Source: Mantamonas sphyraenae (taxonomy: Eukaryota > CRuMs > Mantamonadidae). Taken from it: a stretch of 64,000 nucleotides of DNA. The notes beneath the pieces were generated by a model. The model worked only from the letters and a program-made list of their open reading frames with translations, did no database searches and was not told the DNA's origin. How positions within the stretch are numbered: the stretch's first letter is position 1; each line of letters starts with the position of its first letter. The stretch lies in contig JAPMXV010000043.1 in assembly GCA_026936335.1 (NCBI GenBank), positions 186,001 to 250,000 of the forward strand, given 5' to 3'. This document shows positions 1-12,022 of this stretch, in pieces. The translations under genes and the position numbers were made by a program.

Positions 1-3000
1 AGACGCAGTTGCAGGGTTTTGGCATTGCTGGCCGTCACAATCTGAGCCCGTTTGGCTGTCGCCGAGTGGAAGATGCTCACGGCCACCGCAACCAGGTTGA
101 AAACCATGGCAGTTACGGCAAAGGTGGTGATCACCGTAATCGCCGTGTTTTGGTCCACGGTGGACGAAGCAAACTTGTCAGAAAGGAACAGGAGGCCTGT
201 CAGCACCAACAGGAGAGTCGACGAAAGAGCAGCCACTTCCATGCTGTTTTCATGGGCTCTCTTGTACGGTTTGTGAAAGATCTGCAGCTCCAAACTCGCG
301 AGGAGCACCGCAAACGCGACGGTCGCTTGTAGGATCGGTTGACGCAACACCACCCTCGACAGGACGACGCTGAGCTTTCTGATGAGACCTGTGAGAGACC
401 AGTACCACTTTGAAGGATTGAACGGCATGTACAACGAACCTGCCCTTACCTCCGCGTATGGCGTCTGCAACGCCGAGGACAGCTTGTACAGCTCCCAGTA
501 CAGAAACGCCGGGATCCCAAGCCCATATCCCACCCCTGCCAACACTGCCACCCACACTCTGCCCAACCACTCCTCCTCATAGCACATAATCGTTGGCGCG
601 GCATCCAGCACCAACCCACCCCCTCCATCATCGCTGCACACAAACACCTCCAGCGCAGCCGGCACCACCAACGCGTAGCTGAGCCCGAGGAACACCAGCA
701 TGGCGTTCCACGTGATGTTCATGGCGTCGCGCCACACCTCCTTCCTGCCCCTGTTCACGTTCTCCTCCGCGGACAAATCCTCCCTGGGCATCAGTACCAA
801 CCCGTTCACGCCACGATACACACTCTCTGGATCATGCGCTTCATCCGGGTACATCTCCCTCCTCTTCTTGAACCTCCTGATCGCCGCCAACTCATACAGG
901 TACACCGCCACTTGCGTCACCATCAACAACCCCACCACAACCACCGGCAACGCCAGCTTGGCATACCACTTGCTCCAATACGTCAGCGGCAGCGCACACT
1001 CGGGCGAGGTCAACTCCACGTTGAACACAAAGAGTGAAAAGACGTTGAACACCCACAGCACCTCCCTCGGCCAGTTCAGCGAGAATCCGCTAAACAGTGC
1101 CATCAGCTGCATGTTGTTCATCGCAATGCCCATCATCGAGTACGACCGCGACTTTTGCCCGTAGCTCCTCAGCCCCACGCAGAACACCACCAGCGCCATT
1201 GCCATCAGCGCCACAATCCAGTTGGAATTGTCCGGGCACGGCTCGCACTTGCCGCTCAGCTTGTAGAACCGCGTTTCGCACTCTGCACACAGTCGACCCG
1301 TGTATCCTGTTGCACACGTCAGCTGCCCACCACCCGGACACGCTTCTGGGTTCGCGCATTTCAGAAACTGGTCCGGATTCTCCGGGGACGCCCAGAAGCC
1401 CGCCCGAGCAATCGGACGCGCATCCAGCCCGGCGCATGTCGCACCCGCAGGGCACGCCTTGCATCCCGTCGCGCTGCGGTCGTAATACTGTTCCTTGCAC
1501 ACACAATCGAGCACCGACCGCGCCTCTGACGGCGACGTCTGGCTAGCCGGATCCGGGCACGTCACGCACGCCAGCTCGTTGGCCACACTCGCGTACGTCC
1601 CGCGCACGCATGGATCACACGCAAACTCGCTCGGACGCGCCTGCCCTAATGGGCAGTTGGCCAGCACACGCACCACTTGCTCCGCCCAAAGATGTTTCGT
1701 GCTCGCGTCACCGACAAAATACAGCACCTGCAGGGCAAACTCTCCTGCATAGGGTGACTTGTAGCGCAGCCTAAACCGTCCTGGTTCAGGCTCCGGCGAC
1801 GGGTCCTCCGCCGCCACCAGCCGCGGCGCATTCGCCACACGTTCTGTCAGACGACCGCGAAACGACAGTGCGCTGTGATCGATGTGGTTGTCGTGTGCGT
1901 CCCGCGCCTGCAGAAACACTGTTGCAAACTGCTCCTGCAGCTGCGTCACGTTCAGCCCGTCGCCCCACGCCAGTGTTTTGGTTGCAACCGCCGCTCCGGA
2001 CCTCACCCACACGCTGACGTCTGCCCCGCCCAACGCGTGTCCACCCAACAGCACCGTCACGTTGTACACACCGGCTACTGTCGTTGCGAACCACACACCG
2101 TACCTCCCGTTCCCATGGTCCGTCACGTTCCACGCGCTCACCTCTGCGCCCACACCTCCCACCGTCCGTCCAACAATCCCGCTTCCGACTCTTTCCACCC
2201 CCACATCCAACACCTCACCGCCTCGTGTTCGCGCATTCCCGTACACGTCCCGCATCGTGACATTCACCCACTGCCGCTCACGATCCGCGTTGTAGAATTC
2301 AGGCCCCATCACACCCAGCACACTCTTCGCTGCGGTCGTCACTTCCACAGGCAGCACCTCCAACACATCCCCTCCGGTCAACACAACATCCCGATTGTCC
2401 GAACCCTTGATCGCAATCGTGTACGTGCCCGCCTGCGTAAAGTTGGTATGGCACACATATCGTCCGTCGTGCTGGTCCACCACAGGCGGAAGGAACGACG
2501 TCGACAGCACCCCAGCCACAACACGCCCAAATGTAGCGTCAAACGGCTCGCCCCCTGACGTCGCGTTGTTCAGGAAGCGGTCCCGTGCCTGTACCACCAT
2601 CGTCACATCCTCCCCCGCTCGCACCACCGTCGGCTTGCTTACCACGCTTCGCTGCGGTACCACAGCCCCAGGCTTCAGCCAAATCCACACCCCAGACCCG
2701 CCCACCGTCGCATTCCCGTCGGCGTAGCTGTACACACGCACCTCTCGCCATCCTGCAACCGTCGAGTTCAGCATCGCTGTGTACACGTGCGACGACCCAG
2801 ACACACGCCGAAACTTCCACGGGGCCAACGCTTCACCCGTGTGTCCCAGCCAAATTTTCTCCGCATCGTTCTCCCACTCCAACACGCGCGGGTTCCCAAA
2901 CTCGTCATACAGCGAAACCGCCACAATCACACTTTGCTCCTGCGCCCCGTCAGCCTCCGACACTCGCTTCGTATTGCTTCCAATCACGGTCACGTTGCTC

Positions 3001-6000
3001 GTGCCCGCATACGCACGCGCTGGCACCACAAACAACATTTGTGCCAGGACCTTCTCCTGGCCCGCACTGCCCGTGAAGTTCACCACATACCCACCCATCT
3101 TTGTCTGCCGCGTGGTGTACACATACGTACCGTTACCTGCGTCGTACATCCACGCCCTTGACGTGTTCACATACAGCGCAGGCCCGCTCCCGCCCTCGGA
3201 AATCACGTTTGCGAAACGGTCACGCGCTTCCAGTCGCAATGTCCCATTCTCCCCCGCCACAATAAACGTCGGCCGCGAAGACACCTCGCAGCTCGCCACA
3301 TGCAGCGCTGCAGGCACAGACGTCACCCGTTCGTCCGCCTTTGGCACCCCGTTCACTACCACCGTCAGCACATCCCCGGCGGCGTTTGCCCGCTTCGTCC
3401 ACATCAACACCGTGTACTTGCCCTCCATGATGGACACCTTGATGCTCAGCACGTCCACGTCCACGCCTCCCTTGCCCCCGGGGCCGTCGTTCATCGTCAG
3501 CTTGTACTCTGTGTCCAACGCGGCAACCTTGCCCACAACTCCCGTATCCAGCATGACCCCATTCCCTTCTCCGTACTCTCCGGACACCGCTGCTCGTGTG
3601 TTGTTGTACTGGTCCCGTCCCTCGACCGTCAGCACGGCCGTGTGCACATCCGACGCAACAAGGTCCGTCGCGGCCGGCAGCCGCTTCACGGCCGTGTTCA
3701 CAACCGTCAGCGCTCCGGGTGACACCCTCACCGTCATCGGCGAGTTGCCCAAATCCATGTTTGCAAAGCGCGCGTGCACAACATAGCTTCCTGCACGCGT
3801 CAACGTGTACTGCAGCGTCACGTGTCCGTCCTTCACACTCGAATACACCGCCGTCCCGTTTGCGCTCCCATTCACCAGGGCCGTAAACTCTGGCTGACTT
3901 GTGTCCAACCCGTTCCCAAACCCATCGTTCAGAGTCACGCGCTGTTCCACAAATCCGGCCACCGCCGTAAACTCAAACACATTCTCCGAATGCTGCACCT
4001 TTGACCGCCGCACGTCCACCGCATTCGGCTGCACCACAAATGTCAAAGGCGAGTTCACCACGTGCTTGTAGTTCGCCCCACCTCCTGCAGACACCCCAAA
4101 ATCGTGCCCTTCAATCTCTAGCGAGTACGTACCGGCCACCGTCATGTTCACTCGGTGTGTGTACACGTATCGACCCCCAGTCGTGTTCAACGTCTTGAAC
4201 ACAACCGTGTCATCCAGCTCCACTTGCCCAATCGTCGCCACCGGCGCCGTTGTGCGCCGCAACACAAACGTGAAACCTGTGTTCTGTGGGAACTTTGCAC
4301 CCGACTGCGTCTCCCGCGGGTTCCCATACACATCACGCACGTCAAGGTCAAAGTACATGCCCACTCCTGCACGCGCAGGCACCTCGAAACCAGGCGAGTA
4401 CGCCAACACAGACGGGAACCCAACTTGGGCCGCCAGCACAGACACAGACTTGCTCCCAATCGCCTCTGTCGGCAGGCCCACATCCTCGAATATCGAAGCC
4501 AGTACACTCACCTTGGCCCCCAGCACCCTCACTGTGTACGTGCCAGTTTCGTTCACCTGCTGCGTCGCGTTGAAGTGTCTCCCATTCTTGAGCACGTACG
4601 GCACCGTCACCACGTTGCCCGACCCAACCTTGGCCACTTCGATGCTCATGTTTCCCACCACCTTCACCTCTCCGTCCACGACCGCCAGCGGCGTCACAAT
4701 GGTGTTTCCAAAGTAGTCTCGTAGCGTGACTCCGATCCGCACGCTCTCGCCTGCGTTTGTCGTCCCGGTCACCTCTAGCGTGTCTGCGTGCGGGTACGCA
4801 TACCCGACCTCGATCGATACTGTGTACTGCGACATCGTCGTTACTCCCAACACTTCAAACGCGACCGTCTTGTTCACCACGTTTGCCGTGTAGTCCACCA
4901 GCGCCGTAAACAGCGTCGCATTGCCCGTAAAGTTGTTCAGCCGGATCCCGCTCGCAGCCAGGCTCTGCGGAAGCGCAAAGTCCGCCGGCGAGTACTCTGC
5001 CGGCGACAGTGCGATCGCATTCAAGTACGAATCCCGCTGCACGAGCTGCACACGCTGTCGCAAGTTTACACGCATCGTCAACGGATGCAGCGGACGCACA
5101 AGAGTGTGCGCCGCAGACCGCGGCCCAGGGGCAATCGTAAAGTTGTACGGACCTTGGTCAATCTCAGACCCACCCGCCACAACGCGCGCCACATACGTTC
5201 CGGCCACCGTCAAGTTGTATCGAAACACGCGCGACGTCAGCTGCCAATTCTCCCACCTCCGCGTGCTCGCCACGCTTACGTTCACCGGACCCGTCATCAC
5301 GAGCTCCATGTCCTCCGTCGCCGAGTTGCGCAGGTTACCGTACACGTCGGCAAACGCTGCCACGTCTTCAATCACCGTCCCTGCCACGTACTGACTCCCG
5401 CCGGGATTCACAAACACACGCGACGCACGCAAATCCACGTCCCCGGGCACCAGGTGCACAAAGCTCGGCCCACTTCCAATTGCCACTCCATCCAATGACA
5501 TCGTCAGAGTGTAGTTGATTGCCTTGGTGCCCGTCGGCAACGTGTAGTTGAACTTGCCCTGCGTCATGTACCTTGCCATCGAACCGGGCCCACAGCAGAC
5601 GTCCGTGTACACCAAGCTGTTGTTCGATGCCTTTCGGCTCTGCATCGTGATGTTTACCCACGGCGACGGATCCACCTCCAAGTTGTTTCCAAACTCGTCC
5701 TCCAGATTCAGCCGAGCATACACATACGAGTTCGCTCCCACCACGTACGTCGCCTGCATCATGTCCACGTAGCACAAGGGGGCGTGCGGCCTCGTCAACG
5801 CATACGTCGTTGCGCTAAAAGGCGCTCCGATCACCGAGGTCCCTCCCAACCGCACATCCACCGTGTACGGCCCACTACGCGTTGCCGAAATCCTCACCAC
5901 AAGCTCAGACCCGTCTCGCACCCACGACGTCGTCCCGTTTGCCACACCTCCCGTCGCCGAAATGTTCACCCCCGGCAACGGCTGCGTCTCCAGCGCAGTA

Positions 6001-9000
6001 TTGTTGTACACGTCTCGCAGCTCTACTCGATATCTCTCCAGCCGTCCCGCCACCCACTTGTTTGCTCCACTCGTCTCGTTCACAAGCCGCGAGTGTTCTC
6101 CCGAAATCGGCCCGGGAACCACCGTCACATTTAGAGGATTGGGTGCCCCTGTCATCTGCTCCCCAAGCCGCACATGGATACGCAAGCGCTCCGCCGCAAG
6201 CGTCAGCGTCATCGACACCCTGTGCACTGCTCCAGACACCTGTGTCGAGTTGGCCTCCAGCACCAGCGCTCCGGTTGCCTCCACGTACGCCTTTGCAGCA
6301 AACAGCCCAGCCCCTCCGGTCGTCACGTTGTTTCCAAACGCGTCTCGCGCAAGCACGTCAATGACCAACGACTCGCCTGCTGTCACATCCGCCAAAGCTG
6401 CAGAGCCAACCAGGGCACCACTCGATTGTGCATCCGCCCCCGCAGCCAACACTGCAGGTCCCTCTTCCTGGCCGTACGGGAACCCTTCTGCGTAGCTGCC
6501 GTTCACCTTGAGATGCACAGAGTACTTGCCCGCACGTGTCGCGTTGTACGTTGCATTGTAGTAGTGCTGCACTCCGCCGTACCCTGCCTCCACAATCGTT
6601 ACGTTCACCACGGTTCCTCCCTGCTCCAGCCATGCCTCCCAATTCGGGTTGACGTAGCGCACGTTGTCAAATGCGTCCACATTGTGGATCGTGAAGCGGC
6701 CCAATACACCCGCCACGCTGCTCTGCAGGCCCGTCCCACTCACTGAAAACCCGCCCAAGACAAGCACGCGGTATGTCTGCTGCCCAACATACCCTGGCGG
6801 CTCAACACCGTCCAGCAACAGTCGGAACTCATACTCCGCGCTCCTATTTGTGGTCACGCTCGTCATGTACAGGCCCTCCTCCAGCGCCGTCGCATTGAAA
6901 AGACCCGTCTCGTGCACCGCAGAGTGCAGCCGCACGCTCCACATGTCTCCTGTGCCAGTCGCACGGTTACCAAATCCGTCCACAGACGTCACGTTCACGC
7001 TCCGTGTCTCTCCTGCCTTGAACGTTTGCAGCGCACTTCCGCTCAGCGTGTATCCACGCGTTGTCCCGGGCAGCAGCTTGATCACAAACGGCGAATTCTT
7101 CACGTGCACACCGTCCCATTTGATCGACATCTGCAGTGACGCCACAGGCGTACTTCCAAACTCAAACGGCACAATCACCAAGTCCTGCCGCCCTTCCACA
7201 GGCACAAGAGTCCCTGCCGTCCCCGACGCATTGCTGCTGATGGCCAACGAGTTGCTCACCAATGTCGCCAGCGCAGACGCCGTCTGGCCCTGCACCGTGT
7301 TGTTGAACTCGTCTCGCAACTCCACCGTAAAGTTGTACGGCTGCGACACGCGCACGTTGCCCACCACAAACGGATCCACCACACGCGACAACGCAGCCAC
7401 GGGGGTCTTGCTCGACACCTCCACCGTCCGTGGCGATCCGACAATAACCACCCCCTGCGGGGAGTACACGTACGCAAACACCTGCGTTTGCCCGGCCACC
7501 GTTTCGGTCAAAGCACACCGGTACTTCTCCCCCACAAACGACGCCGTGGTGTTGACCCCCCTCACCGTGCACACCACAGACGCACTCCCGTCCTTGTTAT
7601 CATTCCCATACTCATCCTTCGGCGTCATTTGCACCTGGAATGCCGTGCCTGCTTCAGCCTGCGTCGGCGCCTGTACAGTCAGCCGCTGCACTGTCGGCTT
7701 TGGGTTCACCGTGAGCTTGAATGTGTTTGACGCGTCTCCTCCCCCCACCGCATACCGTAGCTTCAGCGTACGGTTGCCCGCCTGGAACGTTTGATCCGTC
7801 GATCCCGACAACGTCCCGTTCTCCGCGTGGTACGTCAGATTAAACACTATCACCTGATTGTTCGCGTTCACGACCTCGATTTGCTGAAACTCCGGTGCCG
7901 GGTTTACAATCTCGTGATTGAACTCGTCACGCAGCCGCACCTGCACAGCAAACACGTCGCCTGCCGTAATTGGGTTCTGTGCCTCTGTCACAAGCACCGT
8001 ATCCTTGCTTGGCGGTCCCGGCTGCACTCGAATCGTCATGTTTTGCTGCGCAACGGGCATGTACACACTCGGGTCCGTTTTGTACACCAGCCGCACCCCC
8101 AGGGAATAATCGCCAAGCTGGTTGAAGCGCATTGCTTCGATCCGTTGCACGTTGCCACCCACGCTTTTCTCGGTGCCCATCTGCGCCACAGGCGCGCCGT
8201 ACACGTCCCAAACCAACTCGTAATCGCTGGTCACGTAGTCGCACTCTGAGCCAAGGATCAGTACGTCAACGTCGAAATCCACACCCGCGCTCGCGTTGAT
8301 CGTGTTCACGCCCAGCTGGAACGACAAGTATCCACACACCGCCGTGTAGTTGGAAAAGCGGAACGCTCTGTTTGTGCTCGGACCCAAGCACACCGGCCCA
8401 GACGATTGTGCTGCCACAAGATTGTCCGTCCCCTGCACCAGGAGCTCGCCGTTGAAGAATCCGTACAGCTCATTGTTGTGCACGGCCACCGCCAGGTGGA
8501 ACGAGGTGCCCAGGCTCGCAGGAATCGCCACCGCAGGGATATTCGGCAGCGCAACCGCCGTCTTCAGCACTGGGTCGACGTACGCCGCCGTGATCGAGTT
8601 GTTGGACCTGTCCAACACAATCCCCACTCCCTTGGAACACTGGAACGACGACCGAAGCAGCACCACACCCTGTTCCATCTCGTGAATGTCCATGTGTACC
8701 GTGTATGACGTCCACGTCCCGCTGCCACGTGTAAACACCTTGTACACCGTCAGCGTCTGGTTTGTTCCGACCACAGGATCTGGGACTGCCGTTGGCATAG
8801 GCACAGGATGCCAGAACAACTTCTTGCGATCCACGCTCGCAAACTGATCGTAGTCCAGCAGCATCGTCTTTTTGGCCACCACGTTACCCACCGACGGCCC
8901 TCCCAACGTCGCCGTAAAGCTGCTCACCACAGTCCCGCTCGCCCGTGGAAACACAAAGCCCACGTTGCCCGTGCGGTACAGCGACGTGTTGTTCACGTCC

Positions 9001-11920
9001 ACCTCCGTCACCAGACGCGAGTTGCCCCCGTCGATCACATACACCTGCAACGTCGTCTGCTCCATCTTCACTACCAATGACAACGAGCTTGTCGACGACT
9101 GCAGGATGCTTGTTGCAGCGCTTGCGTCCGATGTCATGTTGAACTCCGACGACGATGTGTTTGTCCACGTCCCGATGCTCACTTGGCCACCGTTCAGGTT
9201 GCTGATCCGCAGTAGGTTTCCTTCACCGTAGCACCCATTTGACGACTGAAACAGCATTGCGAGCTCGTCCCAGTTGGACTGCAGCACCACACGCCAGCCC
9301 ACGCTCAAGTCCCATTGCGGGTCCCCAAACGACGCGCACGAGAACTGTCCCACCTTATTTTGCAGGCGCGGGGGGGTATTCAACGCCTCCCATGCGTATG
9401 CACTCTCCTCCGGGTTGAACCGCCAAGCGTCTTTCCGGTCAGGCTCGCTAAAATCCGACGTGTACAGGTTCGCCTCACGCCCATTGTTCATGGCATACGA
9501 CGGCGCCGTGGTGATCGCCACCTTTTCAATCTCCACAGTATCCGTGGACGTCGTCGCTTCCCCTAGAGGGTTGTACCGATTCGCAAATCCAACCAACGTG
9601 CCCAGCGTCGCCCCTCCGAGATCCTTGGGAATCTCCATCGTCGTAAAAAGCCTCCATGCGCCTCCCAATCGGCCACGCAACTCCAGCCGGTCTGGATTGC
9701 TGACAAGCTCCAACGCCTGGAGCCCGTGATACTGAACCGCGTTGAACTTGGTGGACTTGCCTCCTGGTCCGTAAAGCACAAAGTAGATGATGTTGGCAAA
9801 CACATTGATCTCCACTCCCAGGTGGTGCTTCGTCACCGGGTTGAAGCGTGTCACAATACGCAGCAGCTTCGTCTTTGTGTCGTCAAACTCAGCGTACACT
9901 GCGTACGAGTCGGGCGTGTAGTCGTCACCAAACATGATTGCGGAATTTGCCTGCAGCACAAATCGCTGTGCGCCGTAGTTGATGCTGTACTGGCCCTCCA
10001 CAAAGAATGGTTCGATCTGAAACTTGCTTGTCAGCGGCCTGCCGACTGAGTTAAACCGGAACATCACGTTGTCGCGCGTAAAGTTGCTCACTCCAATCTC
10101 CTCGTTCGAGATTTCCCGCACGTCAATTCTGCTCTTGAGCGCAATCGATGTCGAGTTGTACGCCACCAGCCCAGCGTGGCCCACCAGGTTGGGATCCACC
10201 TCTGCGCTCACATCCACAGCAAGAGCCAGCTTGTACGTTCCTGCCCCCGGGGAGAACAGACACATCAACAAAGTGCCTTTCGCGATGACTTTGATGTCCA
10301 TGTCAAACTGGCTGGGAAGCGTTGCCGACCCCTTCACCTTGCCCGTCGCCAGGTTGATCAGATGCACCAAGCCTTCGTCGCTTCCATCGTCGCGCTCGTA
10401 GAAGCAACCAAACCCAGAACCCGTATTTGTCTCTGGGTTCCACTTCATGCGCACTCCCACAATGCCCGACTGCCGATTCGTCGCACTACCTCCTCCCTGG
10501 CACGGGAATCCTGCAATCTGTGTTTCGACGTCCACATGCCGGTACACCGGGTCGCCCACGAGGATGGCATTTGCCTGCGGACCCAAGCTGTCTTTGTAAC
10601 ACAGTGTTTTGCTCGGGTTTGACTCTGACCATTGCCACGGGAAGAAAACGGCATCGTCAAAGGTGTTTCCACCCAAGTTGATGTTGATATTTTGCGCAGC
10701 CGTTGCGACGGATGCTACGGTAGACGAATGATGTGTGTGTGTGTGTGTGTGTGAGTGTGTGTGCGTGTGAGCGTGACCCTAGATGAGTCTCATCTCTGGG
10801 GGGTTCCACCCCAGCTTCCCCTCTCACGTACGCTGTGTGACGTTTGCGGCAGTAATGTGCCGAGCTGCAACGTTGAGAAAATACTCGCCCTCGGGATTCG
10901 GGCTACCACGTCCTGTCCACAGGCCAATGGAGCCATTTGTGAAACTACCCAGCTTGGAAGGCACGTCCAGAATCGACAGCGTGCGTTGGCCATTGATGTA
11001 GCCATGCATGTCGTTGTTGAGGACGCGCACCTCAACAACCAAGTCGCTTGCCTTGTCATATGGCAACGTGGGTCCAACAGCAAGCACCTGTGACCCAAAG
11101 CGTTTTGTGTTGTTTGCTGCTGCATTGGTCACGTGGCTAAAGTACGCCAGCCCATTGATCTCATCCACTGCAAACCCAATGTATGGTCCGTAGCTGAGGC
11201 ATGCACACAGGGAATCACCGAAACAAGGAGCGGCATGTGTCAGTTCTGAGTTCCCCGACCTGGTGGGGCGGTCGCCGGCGGTTTCGTGGTTGCGAAACGC
11301 TCGCCGAGAGGCGTTTCGTCGCGCCAAACTGCCGCGGAGCTCCGAGACAACAGCCCTTGCTACGAGGCATTCCACACGCACGGCAGCCCACGTCACTTAC
11401 TCCATGGTTTCATTGTTGGACTGCATGCGCAAGGCAACGCCCGTGGTGCGTGCACCTCCGTTGGCGTCGTAGAAACCGCCCATGGTCGCCTGCGCAGAAT
11501 AATTCGTCTGCGGAAGTGACGAGCGCGCGCGATGGGACGCGTTCACGTGTTAGTCGAACCCTATCACACGCATGGTTCCATGGTGAACATGCACGGTGCC
11601 ACGTGCCTGCAACCACACACAGCCCAGCGCAAACTCACAGCAGGTGTTTCGGCGCCGAGCAGGTACGCGTACGTCAGCGCTCCAGCTCCGCCCCTCAGCC
11701 GTCCGGGCCAATTGGGCCCTGCGTTGGACAGCAGCCGTTCGGGTGGGCTTTGCAGCATCGTAGGCGTTCCCGCATCCACGCAGGCAAAGTAGTCACCCCC
11801 AACGCAGATGTTCCCCTGGTTGGGGCCTGGGGTGCTCGCTGACGGGACTCCCGCAGCACAGCTCGCGAGCCATAGCATTGTGATCGCAAGTGTATACCGG
11901 AAACCAGTACGAACACGCAT
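1..11920 (-). CDS. Giant filamin-repeat membrane receptor, partial at C-terminus
   Basis: Likely a cell-surface receptor, adhesion protein or channel. Four exons read on the minus strand: 11639-11920, 11401-11507, 10832-11193 and 10714 to the left edge, joined at GTGAGT, GTAAGT and GTACGT donors; about 3820 residues are visible and the C-terminus lies outside. The start at 11918-11920 gives a clear signal peptide (LAITMLWLASCAAG). Residues about 100-1100 resemble ConA/laminin-G lectin folds. About 1120-3250 hold roughly twenty Ig/filamin-type repeats, marked by recurring DxYGN, RDxFGN and AGxY motifs and many N-glycosylation sites. About 3270-3410 is Cys-rich, like EGF/ephrin-receptor or TNFR modules. 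About 3411-3821 contains eight hydrophobic helices with a KPYKRAHENSMEV motif recalling TRP-like proteins. The domain order is seen directly; channel function is inference from resemblance. No stop codon interrupts exon 4. Confidence 0.85.
10732..10770. repeat. GT/CA microsatellite in intron 3 of the filamin-repeat receptor
   Basis: A run of GT dinucleotides with a few interruptions lies just upstream of the CTACCGTAG acceptor when read on the minus strand, where it forms a CA-rich tract. It sits between exon 4 (ends 10714) and exon 3 (starts 10832). It may stand in for a polypyrimidine tract, but no function can be read from it. Confidence 0.9.
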
Positions 11921-12022
11921 GTTGACGGAACGTGGTGGAATTGGGGACATCCCTCGCCAGCCTTGAACGTTTTGAAATTGTTTGGCCCTTGCGCCGCCAC
12001 CCACAACCTGTGCCCACAAACC
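11921..12022. promoter_or_regulatory. Short bidirectional intergenic region
   Basis: Only 102 bp separate the start codon of the minus-strand filamin-repeat receptor from the chosen start of the plus-strand SAC3/GANP gene, so both promoters and 5' UTRs must overlap here. I see no TATA box or other recognisable element. Confidence 0.5.

Noticed and set aside
2779-7794. Long plus-strand open frames rich in Thr, Ser and Pro.
   Set aside because: They mirror the filamin-repeat exon on the minus strand, which has consistent repeat motifs and splices to a signal peptide.
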